This document shows positions 26,182 through 35,794 of a DNA stretch of 64,000 nt, piece after piece. The notes beneath the pieces are model-generated. The model was given only the letters and a program-made list of their open reading frames with translations, searched no databases and was not told where the DNA came from. A program made the translations under genes and the position numbers. Source of the DNA: Bin80 sp965215475 (GTDB taxonomy: Bacteria > Bacteroidota > Rhodothermia > Rhodothermales > Bin80); contig OZ244061.1 in the NCBI GenBank assembly GCA_965215475.1, forward strand, positions 186,001-250,000. Reading direction: 5' to 3'. Within the stretch, counting starts at the first letter, position 1; every line of letters starts with the position of its first letter.

Positions 26182-26936
26182 GTCAAGTGAAACTTGAACT
26201 TACAGAACACTTGGCAACGTTGACTCTTAATCGTCCGGAAAAACGTAATGCGATTGATCCTTTGATGTTGGACACCATTGATACTCATCTTGCAACCCTC
26301 GAATCAAACAACCATCTTCGGGCAGTCATTCTTACAGGTACAGGAGAAAAAGCTTTCTGTGCCGGGGCGGATATCAAAGCATGGGCATCGTTAGATGCAC
26401 TTGGAATGTGGAAGCAGTGGATCCCGAAGGGGCAGCGTATTCTGCAGCGACTAGCAAACCTGCGATCACCAGTAATTGCTCTCCTCAATGGTTACGCATT
26501 TGGTGGTGGGCTTGAACTCGCTCTGGCATGTGATATCCGTATTGCTGCAAGTCATGCATCCTTTGCTATGCCCGAAGTAAAAATTGCAACCGTCCCGGGC
26601 TGGGGTGGTACCGCACGATTATCTAAAATCGTTGGCATTGCCCGAGCAAAAACAATGATCCTAACAGGCAACCCGATTGATGCAGAAACAGCATTAGCCT
26701 GGGGGCTAGTAACCGAGGTATCTCCACCGGATAAACTTCATTCTGCAGGTAGACAATTGGCCAAGGCAATTGCCGAGAATGCTCCTGTTGCGGTACAAAT
26801 TGCAAAACAGATGCTTGATGGGAGTTGTGCTCCTCTCGAATCTATCGCGGGTTCACTTAGTGCATACACAAATGATGGGAAAGAAGGCGTGGATAGTTTC
26901 TTGGAGCGAAGGAACCCAAACTACAAAGGGGATTAA
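26178..26936 (+). CDS. Enoyl-CoA hydratase/isomerase (crotonase family)
   Basis: A 252-residue crotonase. The oxyanion-hole segments AFCAGADIKAW (residues 59-69) and YAFGGGLELALACDIRIA are present, with candidate catalytic Glu113 and Glu133 (MPEVKIATVPGWGGTARL). It hydrates or isomerises an unsaturated acyl-CoA, presumably one formed after the CoA-transferase upstream. Start overlaps the previous stop, and its own stop overlaps the next start, so translation is coupled on both sides. Exact reaction is not readable within this broad family. Confidence 0.9.
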   Translation: MSQVKLELTEHLATLTLNRPEKRNAIDPLMLDTIDTHLATLESNNHLRAVILTGTGEKAFCAGADIKAWASLDALGMWKQWIPKGQRILQRLANLRSPVIALLNGYAFGGGLELALACDIRIAASHASFAMPEVKIATVPGWGGTARLSKIVGIARAKTMILTGNPIDAETALAWGLVTEVSPPDKLHSAGRQLAKAIAENAPVAVQIAKQMLDGSCAPLESIAGSLSAYTNDGKEGVDSFLERRNPNYKGD

Positions 26937-28528
26937 TGAAAACCTCACATGAATCATATGATTATGTAATTGTGGGCGCGGGAGCCGCTGGATCTGTGGT
27001 GGCTCACCGCCTTGCTGAAGATCCAAATGTTCGGGTATTACTACTTGAAGCAGGTCCACCAGATAAATCTCCACTAATTCATATGCCTGCAGGGTTTGCC
27101 AAACTGACAGGAAAAAATGTGAATTGGTGCTTTAAAACCGTACCTCAGAAACATCTGAATCACCGTGAGATGCACTATCCGCAAGGACGGACACTTGGTG
27201 GAAGTACCTCGATTAACGCAATGATTTACATCCGAGGACACCATCTGGATTATGAAGAATGGCGTGATCTAGGCTGTCAGGGATGGGGATATGATGAGGT
27301 CCTTCCTTATTTCAAAAAATCAGAAAATAATGAGCGGTTTGTGGACGAATATCATGGACGCGGCGGCCCGCTCAACGTGGCAGATCAGGTGCAATCCAAT
27401 CCATTATCTCGTGCATTCGTCCGATCTGCACAGGAAGTGGGGATCCCCTATAACCCTGATTTGAATGGTGCACATCAATCAGGGGTAAGCTATTATCAGG
27501 TCACGCAGCGCAATGTACGCAGAGAAAGTGCAGCTACGGCATTCCTGAGGCCTCCCAAACCCAACCTTACGATCCAGACCCGTGCCGTGGCAACACGCAT
27601 TCTTCTTAAGGGTGGGCGAGCAACTGGACTTGAGTACGCCAAAAATAAGACCATCGTCCAAGTCCGCGCGGAACGGGATGTTATCCTGAGCGGAGGGGCT
27701 GTAAACTCTCCAAAACTTCTATTACTTTCTGGAATTGGACCGGCGGAGGAGTTAATCCCCCTTGGAATTCAAGTTGAACATGATCTACCGGGAGTAGGAA
27801 AAAATTTCCAGGATCATATGGATGTATATCTGGCAGCCGAATCGAGTGAACCTGTCAGCTATAACGGACATGACCGATGGACTCGAGCAATTTTACATGG
27901 CATCCAGTATCTTTTGTATAAGACAGGACCGGTTACGGCATCGGTATGTGAGGCGGGTTGCTTCCTGAAAAGCTCTCCCGAAGTTCGTTCTCCGGACATC
28001 CAAATTCACTGTCTGCCTGCTTATGTGATTGATCATGGCCGTATGTCGATTAAGGGACATGGTCTTACAATCAATACCTGTAACCTACGTCCACGCAGTA
28101 TTGGATCTATCTCACTGCGTAGTAATGACCCATTCGACGATCCTGCCATTGATCCAAATTTCCTTGATGATCCCTATGATCTCAAAATATCCATGGAGGG
28201 ATTCAAATGGGGAAGACGGATCTTGTCCGCCCCGTCTTTTCAACAGTACATCTCCCGGGAAATCCTACCAGGTCCGGAAGCACAGAGTGACGAAGATCTC
28301 AAAGCTTATATTCGGAAGTGGGCTAAAAATGATTACCACCCCATTGGGTCCTGTAAAATGGGAACGGATGATCAAGCGGTTGTAGATATCCAACTCTGTG
28401 TTCATGGTATTGAATCCTTGCGTGTGATTGATGCATCCATCATGCCTCGTTTAATTAGTGGTAATACACAAGCTACGTCCATCATGATTGGGGAAAAAGG
28501 AGCGGCGATCATCAAAGGAGAAGCCTAA
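26936..28528 (+). CDS. GMC-family FAD-dependent alcohol dehydrogenase (choline dehydrogenase-like)
   Basis: A 530-residue flavoprotein with the dinucleotide-binding motif VGAGAAGSVVAHRLAE (residues 13-28), the first GMC signature GRTLGGSTSINAM, the second near GGAVNSPKLLLLSGIGP, and the C-terminal active-site histidine region YHPIGSCKMG. It oxidises a primary alcohol to an aldehyde and passes electrons to oxygen or quinone. The aldehyde dehydrogenase gene that starts at its stop codon would take the product further, as in betA-betB pairs, but the surrounding genes argue for a substrate other than choline. Confidence 0.9.
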   Translation: MKTSHESYDYVIVGAGAAGSVVAHRLAEDPNVRVLLLEAGPPDKSPLIHMPAGFAKLTGKNVNWCFKTVPQKHLNHREMHYPQGRTLGGSTSINAMIYIRGHHLDYEEWRDLGCQGWGYDEVLPYFKKSENNERFVDEYHGRGGPLNVADQVQSNPLSRAFVRSAQEVGIPYNPDLNGAHQSGVSYYQVTQRNVRRESAATAFLRPPKPNLTIQTRAVATRILLKGGRATGLEYAKNKTIVQVRAERDVILSGGAVNSPKLLLLSGIGPAEELIPLGIQVEHDLPGVGKNFQDHMDVYLAAESSEPVSYNGHDRWTRAILHGIQYLLYKTGPVTASVCEAGCFLKSSPEVRSPDIQIHCLPAYVIDHGRMSIKGHGLTINTCNLRPRSIGSISLRSNDPFDDPAIDPNFLDDPYDLKISMEGFKWGRRILSAPSFQQYISREILPGPEAQSDEDLKAYIRKWAKNDYHPIGSCKMGTDDQAVVDIQLCVHGIESLRVIDASIMPRLISGNTQATSIMIGEKGAAIIKGEA

Positions 28529-29982
28529 TGGGAAAACATTGGATTAATGGGAAATTCATTCGAGGCGAGCAGGGAGATCTCTTCACTACGGTCAGTCCTG
28601 CACATGATACGACGGTTGGAAGCTATGCATTGGGAACAGATCAGGATGTACACAAGGCCGTGCAGTCTGCACGTTCAGCATTTGATTCTGGCCCCTGGCC
28701 GCATATGTCCGGCCAGGAGCGTGCACAGATTTTGAATGCGACGGCAGATCTGATCAGTTCTCACTGTGACGAACTAGCGAAACTGGAAACCCTCGAAAGT
28801 GGAAAACCCATTACACAGGCAAAGGGGGAAATTGAAACTGCCGTAGATCTCTGGCGCTATGCCGCAACGCTCGCTCGTCATACCATAGGAGAAGCCTACA
28901 ACAACCTTGGCGAAACTAAGCTTGGTCTGGTACTGCGAGAGCCTGCCGGAGTCGTGGGACTCATCACACCATGGAATTTTCCGCTTCTGATTATCAGTCA
29001 AAAATTGCCATTTGCCCTCGCGGTGGGCTGTACAGCCGTCATCAAACCCAGTGAGTTGACTCCAGGCACAACCCTGAAACTGGCTACTTTAGCACATGAA
29101 GCGGGAGTTCCTTCTGGAGTGATAAATATTGTGACTGGTTTTGGAGATCCGATGGGTTCAAGTCTTGCAGAACACAAGGATATTGATGTGATTTCCTTCA
29201 CTGGATCAACTGCGGTTGGAAGTAAAGTCGCTGCTTTTGCTGGGAAACATCTTAAACGCTGCTCCCTAGAGCTGGGTGGGAAGAATCCTCATATTATTTT
29301 TGCAGATGCGGATTTGGATGCAGCACTTGATCCGGTTGTGTTTGGAGTATACTTCAATATGGGAGAGTGTTGCAACAGCGGCAGCCGTTTACTCTTACAG
29401 GAAAGTATCGCAGATGAGTTTTCCGAACGTGTTCTTGAACTCGCACGCACAGTACCGGTTGGAGATCCGCTTGATGAAAGTACGAAGGTTGGAGCGATTA
29501 TCAATGAATCACAACTTCAGAAAATTCATACATATGTTCAAAGTGGCACCAATCTTGGTGCGCGGCTTCGAATCGGTGGAAACAGGATGCCAACCCTGAA
29601 TGGACGTTTTTTTGAGCCGACTATATTTGATGGCGTGACACCTGAAATGCCAATTGCGCAGGAAGAAATTTTCGGTCCAGTACTGTCCATCTTGACCTTT
29701 AAGACAACCGAAGAGGCAATCCAGATCGCCAATGACACGATCTACGGGTTGAGTGCGGGCCTCTGGACTTCAAATCTAGATACCGCCTTTGACGTCAGCC
29801 GTAAAGTCCGTGCGGGAACGATTTGGATCAATTGCTTTATGGAGGGGCATGCTGAATTGCCCTTTGGTGGCTATCGAGATAGTGGACTTGGACGTGAACT
29901 GGGACGCTTTTCCATAGATGAGTTCACCGAACTCAAAACCGTTCAGCTTCACATTGGAGAGCATCACAGCTCGTGGCTATAA
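28528..29982 (+). CDS. NAD(P)-dependent aldehyde dehydrogenase (betaine-aldehyde type)
   Basis: A 484-residue ALDH superfamily enzyme. Visible are TPWNFPLL, the FTGSTAVGSKVA nucleotide-binding turn, ELGGKNP with the general-base glutamate, and GECCNSGSR with the catalytic cysteine. IFGPVLSI and the PFGGYRDSGLGRELG C-terminal region are also in place. Length is standard. It should oxidise the aldehyde made by the GMC enzyme to an acid, the likely acceptor for the CoA-transferase of the same operon. Starts at the last base of the GMC stop codon. Confidence 0.92.
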   Translation: MGKHWINGKFIRGEQGDLFTTVSPAHDTTVGSYALGTDQDVHKAVQSARSAFDSGPWPHMSGQERAQILNATADLISSHCDELAKLETLESGKPITQAKGEIETAVDLWRYAATLARHTIGEAYNNLGETKLGLVLREPAGVVGLITPWNFPLLIISQKLPFALAVGCTAVIKPSELTPGTTLKLATLAHEAGVPSGVINIVTGFGDPMGSSLAEHKDIDVISFTGSTAVGSKVAAFAGKHLKRCSLELGGKNPHIIFADADLDAALDPVVFGVYFNMGECCNSGSRLLLQESIADEFSERVLELARTVPVGDPLDESTKVGAIINESQLQKIHTYVQSGTNLGARLRIGGNRMPTLNGRFFEPTIFDGVTPEMPIAQEEIFGPVLSILTFKTTEEAIQIANDTIYGLSAGLWTSNLDTAFDVSRKVRAGTIWINCFMEGHAELPFGGYRDSGLGRELGRFSIDEFTELKTVQLHIGEHHSSWL

Positions 29983-30001
29983 TCCAGTATTAAATTCAAC
30001 G

Positions 30002-31261
30002 ATGCGTGTTTACCCCCTATTTTTTAGTGTTCTGTTTCTGACTGCATGCCAAACCAGTAATGAGATTCGCCCAGAAAAACAGGTTGAAGTCTTTACTTGG
30101 TGGACTTCGGGAAGTGAAGCGTCTGCACTGGAAACCATACTTGAAGCCTATCAGGATCGCTACGCGGATGTTGAGGTGATCAACGCCTCCATTGCCGGTG
30201 GTGGTGGTTCAGCTGCCCGCCCTGTTCTTCAAACCCGGCTTGTGGGAGGAAATCCACCCGATACATGGCAAACCCATCATGGAGCAGAGCTCATCGGACA
30301 ATATGTCATTCCTGGATTTGCTGCATCGATGAAAGATCTCTATGACTCAGAAGGATGGTACGAACTGTTTGCACCATCGCTAATTGACATGATCAGCAAA
30401 GATGGAGAGCCTTACTTGGTTGTCTTAAACCTTCATCGTAGCAATACACTCTGGTACAATAAACCTGTCCTTGAGGAGTTCGGCATCTCTGTGGGGGATG
30501 CATTGAGCATTAAAGAACTATTTGACATAACAGAAAATCTCCAAAATACGGAGATTGCCCCCCTATGCATGGGCGATACAGGAATCTGGGCAAACGGTAT
30601 TATGTTTGAAAATACATTAGTCGGTACGATTGGGCCTGAACGCTACCGAGGGCTATGGAATGGGACGACCGGTTTTAGAGATCCTGATGTGATCGAAGCT
30701 GTGCGTATCTATGATCAGCTACTCAATTATTTGAACGATGATCATGCAGCACTTTCATGGGATCAGGCAGCCGATAAAATGGCAGATGGCGACTGTGTCT
30801 TCTATTCCATGGGAGATTGGGTATATGGAGAATTAATCCGTGATGGCTTGCAAGAAAATATTGATTTTGGCTGGGTTGCCCATCCGGGGACAGAAGGGAT
30901 TCATATACTGGTTACGGATGGATTTACTCTCGCTAAAAATGCGCCTCACCCCGAAGAGACCCTCAACATGCTCCGAATCATGGGAGATCGTGTAGTTCAG
31001 GAAAATTTCAATCTCTTAAAGGGGTCTATTTGTGCACGTAATGACTGTGATCGTTCCCGCTTTGGCCCCTACCTACAGTGGGCGATGGATGAATATGCCA
31101 ATGGCGTTACGGTACCAACCGTGATCCATGGTTCCGCTGCACCGGCAGATTTCCAGCAATCCCTTAATGATGCGCTGACCGACTTTGTTGTTCGACGTGA
31201 TGTGGAGGCCTTTACGGCAATGCTCGAGCGTGAAGCAAAAGCATCTGGATTTGGCATGTAG
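30002..31261 (+). CDS. Carbohydrate-type ABC transporter substrate-binding lipoprotein
   Basis: About 419 residues. It begins with a lipoprotein signal peptide (MRVYPLFFSVLFLTAC), so the mature protein is anchored by Cys. The mature start VEVFTWWTSGSEASALE and the NPPDTWQTHHG segment match the CUT1 sugar-binding proteins of the glucose/mannose or glucosylglycerol kind. The open frame extends back into the ALDH gene, but ATG at 30002 gives the signal peptide and lies 19 bases after the ALDH stop. It should deliver an oligosaccharide or polyol-like solute to the permeases encoded next. Confidence 0.88.
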   Translation: MRVYPLFFSVLFLTACQTSNEIRPEKQVEVFTWWTSGSEASALETILEAYQDRYADVEVINASIAGGGGSAARPVLQTRLVGGNPPDTWQTHHGAELIGQYVIPGFAASMKDLYDSEGWYELFAPSLIDMISKDGEPYLVVLNLHRSNTLWYNKPVLEEFGISVGDALSIKELFDITENLQNTEIAPLCMGDTGIWANGIMFENTLVGTIGPERYRGLWNGTTGFRDPDVIEAVRIYDQLLNYLNDDHAALSWDQAADKMADGDCVFYSMGDWVYGELIRDGLQENIDFGWVAHPGTEGIHILVTDGFTLAKNAPHPEETLNMLRIMGDRVVQENFNLLKGSICARNDCDRSRFGPYLQWAMDEYANGVTVPTVIHGSAAPADFQQSLNDALTDFVVRRDVEAFTAMLEREAKASGFGM

Positions 31262-31264
31262 CAC

Positions 31265-32257
31265 ATGATCCATACACGCTGGCTGGCCAGACATAAAGGA
31301 ATTTTCATCCTGCTACCATCGCTTCTACTGACCGCCATCTTCATCTATGGATTTATTGGAACAAGCTTCTTTTTCTCGCTCACAAACTGGCGCACACTTG
31401 CCGTAGACTTGTCTCTGCGCGCCCCGCTTTGGCAAACGTATGCAGATATGCTGGCGATGCCACGTTTCCAGGCGGATCTAAGAAATACACTTGTCTTCAC
31501 GGTGCTTTTTATTGGTTTTGCCGTCAGTATTGGTCTCGGGCTTGCAATCCTGTTGGATCGCCAAATTGCTGGCAAGGGGTTCTTTCGTAACACATTCCTC
31601 TTCCCTTACGCTCTGTCCTTTATTGTAACCGGAGTTGTATGGCGATGGATCTTCAACCCTGAGACGGGAATCAATCTGTTTTTCAACTTTCTCGGCATTA
31701 ACCAGGCTCTGGAAGCAGTCGGTATGGATTCTCTGGAGCCCGGTTGGACAACGGATCCGACTGTGGTTTTATCGGTCAATTATCTTTTGTCACAAATTTT
31801 GCCAGGTGGCATGGCGTTCCAGATTGAATGGGGAATTCCGGTGGCACTCATCCCGGTAGCGATTGCTGCGACCTGGCAGTTGTCTGGGTTTGTCATGGCT
31901 ATGTACCTAGGAGGGCTTGGCGGCATCAGTCCACAAATCAGAGATGCTGCTCGTATTGATGGTGCCGGGGAATTGAGGCTCTACCGCTCGGTGATCATTC
32001 CCATGCTGGCTCCCATTACGATCTCTACCGTGATTATTCTGCTACATGTTTCACTGAAGATTTTTGATCTAGTTTTTGCTATGTCGGGAGTTGGGCCCGG
32101 CTTTGCCACGGATGTTCCAGCGATTTTTGTGTTTGAAATGATGTTCAAGGCCGCTCGTTACAATCTTGGGGCCGCAGCTTCGATGGTGATGTTGGTTGCA
32201 TCTTCCTTGATCATTGTTCCCTACCTAGTCCACACATTCAAACATCGTGAAGCATGA
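31265..32257 (+). CDS. ABC sugar-type permease, MalF-like
   Basis: A 330-residue integral membrane protein with about six hydrophobic segments. The EAA loop that touches the ATPase reads RDAARIDGAGELRLYRSVII (residues about 220-240), diagnostic of CUT1 permeases. It starts 3 bases behind the binding-protein gene and overlaps the second permease by ATGA. No ATP-binding gene follows, so the transporter would need an ATPase encoded elsewhere, as known for shared MsmK/UgpC-type ATPases. Confidence 0.92.
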   Translation: MIHTRWLARHKGIFILLPSLLLTAIFIYGFIGTSFFFSLTNWRTLAVDLSLRAPLWQTYADMLAMPRFQADLRNTLVFTVLFIGFAVSIGLGLAILLDRQIAGKGFFRNTFLFPYALSFIVTGVVWRWIFNPETGINLFFNFLGINQALEAVGMDSLEPGWTTDPTVVLSVNYLLSQILPGGMAFQIEWGIPVALIPVAIAATWQLSGFVMAMYLGGLGGISPQIRDAARIDGAGELRLYRSVIIPMLAPITISTVIILLHVSLKIFDLVFAMSGVGPGFATDVPAIFVFEMMFKAARYNLGAAASMVMLVASSLIIVPYLVHTFKHREA

Positions 32258-33069
32258 ATCTCAAACGTGGACTTATCTGGTTTGGGTTGGGCTTTGCCGT
32301 GATTCTGTACTTGCTCCCAATTTACGTGATGCTCGTCAACAGTTTTAGGGAGGCATCCAGTGTTAGCTTGGCAACGATGTGGCAGCTTCCCCGTCAGATT
32401 TCCATGGCGGGATTTACTGAAGCATGGAATATGCTCTCCCCCAATCTGAAGAACAGTTTCTTCATGGTGATTCCTGCTGCTCTTTTATCCTCCATCATTG
32501 GGGCACTGAATGGCTATATTTTTTCAAAGTGGCGTTTTCGCGGATCTGAAATTCTTTTTGCTCTCCTGCTTTTTGGCTTCTTTATCCCCTATCAAGCCAT
32601 CCTGCTTCCGCTAGTGCGTTTTCTTCAATGGATTGAACTGTATGGCACACTCTCGGGGTTAGTCCTCACTCACGTCGTGTATGGGATTTCTGTAACAACG
32701 CTCATTTTCAGAAATTTCTATGTCAATATTCCCGAATCTATTGTAGAGGCAGCAACGGTTGACGGTGCAGGTATTATTGAAGCCTTTTGGCGTGTCATTC
32801 TCCCCCTATCTTTACCGGCATTTGCAGTTGCACTCATCTTTCAGTTCACGAATATTTGGAATGATTTTCTTTTCGGGATTACTGTGGTTCCGAACCCTCA
32901 ATCTCAACCGGTTACTATCGCACTGAATAATTTATCTGGATCGTTCTCTGTGGACTGGAATGTTGTCATGGCAGGCGCAATTGTAGCGGCCCTACCCACT
33001 ACTCTTGTTTATATCGGGCTCGGTAGGTTCTTTGTGCGGGGATTGGTTTCAGGAGCGGTGAAAGCGTGA
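32254..33069 (+). CDS. ABC sugar-type permease, MalG-like
   Basis: A 271-residue membrane protein, partner of the upstream permease. The EAA loop is VEAATVDGAGIIEAFWRVIL. An aspartate-containing N-terminal periplasmic stretch and a C-terminal RFFVRGLVSGAVKA tail are typical of MalG homologues. It is the last recognisable gene of the run; 168 A/T-rich bases without a gene separate it from the broken protease gene at 33238. Confidence 0.92.
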   Translation: MNLKRGLIWFGLGFAVILYLLPIYVMLVNSFREASSVSLATMWQLPRQISMAGFTEAWNMLSPNLKNSFFMVIPAALLSSIIGALNGYIFSKWRFRGSEILFALLLFGFFIPYQAILLPLVRFLQWIELYGTLSGLVLTHVVYGISVTTLIFRNFYVNIPESIVEAATVDGAGIIEAFWRVILPLSLPAFAVALIFQFTNIWNDFLFGITVVPNPQSQPVTIALNNLSGSFSVDWNVVMAGAIVAALPTTLVYIGLGRFFVRGLVSGAVKA

Positions 33070-33237
33070 TCTATTTGTCATTTAACAAAATTATAATTTT
33101 ATATGAAACATATTAACTAATGATAAATATAACTATGCTTATTATTTACCTTATCTCCGAAATTTCTCTTTTATAGAGATTGTTGATTATAGTCATCGTA
33201 GGCGATGTTTGCATATCGATTTAGCATATTATAGTTC

Positions 33238-34325
33238 ATGGATTATAACAAAAGACGACAATTATATCAAGAAATTGAAGAACACCGTGGCCGACCATTA
33301 ATTGTCTATGTTACGAGCACACGTCAATGTGCCGAGCATCAAATGCTCGCAGATGCGGTTAGAGAGTTTATTGATCAGGTTGGTTCCATCAAGGAATCCT
33401 AGGAAGTAGATGTTATGATTCATAGCTTTGGTGGAGATCCTCTTACAGCCTGGAAGTTGATGTCTATTTTACGTGAACAGTTTGCAAAGTATCTGTGCTT
33501 GTCCCGTACATGGCATTTAGTTCGGCGACATTATTTGCATTAGGAGCTGACGAAATAGTGATGCATCCCTATGCTTCACTAGGACCGATTGATCCCCAGA
33601 TTACCATTTTCCAACCAGATATGGGAGCTAGACAATTTGCATATGAGGATGTTGGGGCATTCCTACGCTTTCTTGCAAATGATGTTAAGATCAGTGAGCA
33701 GGTACATATCTCTACGATCATTGAAAAGTTATTCTCTGTTGTAGATCCGTTAAATGTAGGCGCGGCTAAACGTTCTAGTGAACTGTCATCTTCTGTTGGA
33801 GAAAGATTACTCCTTCTACACATGACAGAGGCCGAAGAAAAGCCAAAAGCTAAAGAAATTGCCGAAAATCTGAACAAGAGTTTTTTCTCTCATAGTGACG
33901 CAGTTTCTCGCTCACGGGCAATAGAATTAGAACTTCGGATCGCTCCCGAAGACAAGAAGCTGGAGAAACTCATCTGGGATGCTTACTTGGGAATTGAAGA
34001 TTACTTAGAACTTCGCAAACCATTTTATCTGCGTCACGAGTTTTTGAAGCAAACTAACGGTGCTCAGGTTCCATCATCAACTCCCCCGCTCCAACTACCT
34101 CCAAATACACCTCCTGATCTTGTGTAAAGCACTTGGCAAAATGTTCTTCAGCAAGCAATAGATCACCTAAGTGAGCAAATCCCTGAGGTAAACTTTGAGA
34201 TTGTTAATGCTCTAGTTGAGAGTACTCAAATTGCGTCAGAATCCAAGATATATGGAAAGATTCATCCCATTTGGAACCAAAATGGTTTAACTGATGTATT
34301 CTCGACTATCACTAATTATGGCTGA
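33238..34325 (+). pseudogene. Decayed serine protease homologue (SDH_sah/ClpP-like fold)
   Basis: Three reading segments together match the SDH_sah family of ClpP/SppA-like membrane-associated serine proteases. Segment one (33238-33402) gives RPLIVYVTSTRQ and FIDQVGSIKES, then a TAG; the same frame continues with EVDVMIHSFGGDPLTAWKLM. A shift near 33490 leads into LVPYMAFSSATLFALGADEIVMHPYASLGPIDPQ, the most typical part, up to a TAA at 34125-34127; beyond it the frame still reads protein-like (QQAIDHLSEQIPEVNFEIVN) to a TGA at 34323. With two stops and one shift the gene is inactive in this assembly. Confidence 0.75.
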
Positions 34326-34840
34326 AAGAGGGTGAACCCCAATTCGGCGTAAGACTATTATTGAATAATATGGGAAAATTTTAGCTTCTCCCCTTCCCCT
34401 TGGACGATTGCTATTTCCTTGAATTATGAGATCACAATTACCATCTAAGACCATGTCATCTAGACTGAGCCCATCACTTGGAGATACCCCGCAGAAAAAA
34501 TCACCCTTAGATGATGTGATTCGCAAGACTCCATTTGAGGATAGACCATTACTATATGGTAAAATAGCAATGGATTGATTGCTATTTGGTATTGTGGGTT
34601 CGTTTTAATGATCTTGTGTAAAAATATTTTCCCCCGCCATCTCATTCTGAATCGCTTTCATGTGCCTACTCAATCTGTCTGAAGTAAGGATAATCCATTA
34701 ATTTAGCGGTAAGTTATCGCCTTTAACATTGAGGGGCCCTTAGCGAATCGTACCTACTTGGAAATTTAACTCTGTTATGGTTAGGTGTTCGAGTTAGATG
34801 TCACCATATAGAACTATACAAATTATGGCATCATTGTTAA
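34326..34840. other. Intergenic 515 bp with one short frame
   Basis: Nothing identifiable apart from a 50-codon frame (ATG 34426 to TGA 34578; MRSQLPSKTMSSRLSPSLGD...) without a clear ribosome-binding site. It sits between two broken genes and is probably non-coding or further debris. Confidence 0.4.
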
Positions 34841-35794
34841 TTGAAATTTGGTGCGCTCAACCGATCCCCAACGAATAGCAGAATCGTTTCATCGCATTCT
34901 ATCCGAAATCTGATGGGCCTTCCTTCTCCGCGACAATCCCATATTCTTCGTGCAGATAATCTTGAAGCACCGATCATTGATTTATTGCGCCCCCATTTGC
35001 GTACAGGGCAATGCCTGATCGTTACTGGATTTCACGATATGCTGTCATCACTGTCAATTATTCTAAACGAACTGTCGACGAAATTTAAGGATCCAACCAT
35101 TTTGCCACGCCCCAAAATCCATCTCGTATATGGTATGGATACAGCTCACAGGGAAAGCTTTTCAGGTGTACGTTCAGTTCCCCAATCCGTCAGCCAGCAT
35201 TTTATGAGTCAATTCGGTCTAAAAGTGGATAATTCTTCTGATTTGAAAGCCGTTATGGCAGTTGGGGCTATAGAACGTAATGAAATCAGTATCCGAGTCT
35301 TTGATACTGATCTGGCAAAGCAGAAACTGAAATGGAAAGGCCATGGTCGTATGCATGCCAAGGTCATTGCAAGTGATTTAGGAGTGATTCAGGGGAGTGC
35401 CAACTTCTCCTATGCAGGCCTTCATCACAATATTGAATCGGTGGATGATCTGAGATACGATTCCCCCTCAAAAGAGGTCGTAAATGCCGCCAAAGAACGA
35501 ATCGAGTTTGCGAGAAAAATCCAAGATGTGAGTATTGACTGCACCAAAGAAGTCCTTGATGTCTTAAATAGATTACTACGAACCGTTTCTCCCGAGGATG
35601 CTGTATCCCGGTGTGTGGCGGAACAAACACAATTTCCATTCTGGCGAGCCGACCTGCTTGACGATCATGGACTATCGAGTGCAGAAAAACTGTTTCCTTA
35701 TCAGTCAGATCTTGTTTACCGGGCCGCGGGAACGATCTATGAACATGGATACGCAATAGGTAGCCGCCTGATAGATGGTTACTCACGTATATAA
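34841..35794 (+). pseudogene. N-terminal part of a PLD-helicase protein, motor deleted
   Basis: About 317 residues (TTG at 34841; ATG at 34913 possible). It contains one phospholipase D-type HKD motif, MHAKVIASDLGVIQGSANFS (His172, Lys174, Gly-Ser-x-Asn at 185-188), of the kind found in nucleases. The last stretch, LFPYQSDLVYRAAGTIYEHG, resembles the start of an SF2/SNF2 helicase domain, but it goes out of frame just where Walker A would follow. The next frame (35775-36716) is the C-terminal end of such a protein, so an internal deletion with frameshift has removed the motor. Large PLD-helicase fusions are common in defence islands. Confidence 0.65.

Noticed and set aside
26936..29982. Calling the GMC and aldehyde dehydrogenases betA and betB
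   Set aside because: The pair looks similar, but the surrounding CoA-transferase, crotonase and sugar-type importer do not fit choline oxidation to betaine, and the families are broad.
21825..33402. Reassignment of TAG to an amino acid, suggested by in-frame TAG in the NYN gene and the SDH_sah gene
   Set aside because: TAG is the natural stop of intact genes here (rhodanese at 1315-1317, ATPase at 17803-17805, DUF3226 gene at 18468-18470), and both interrupted genes also have frameshifts, so they are pseudogenes.
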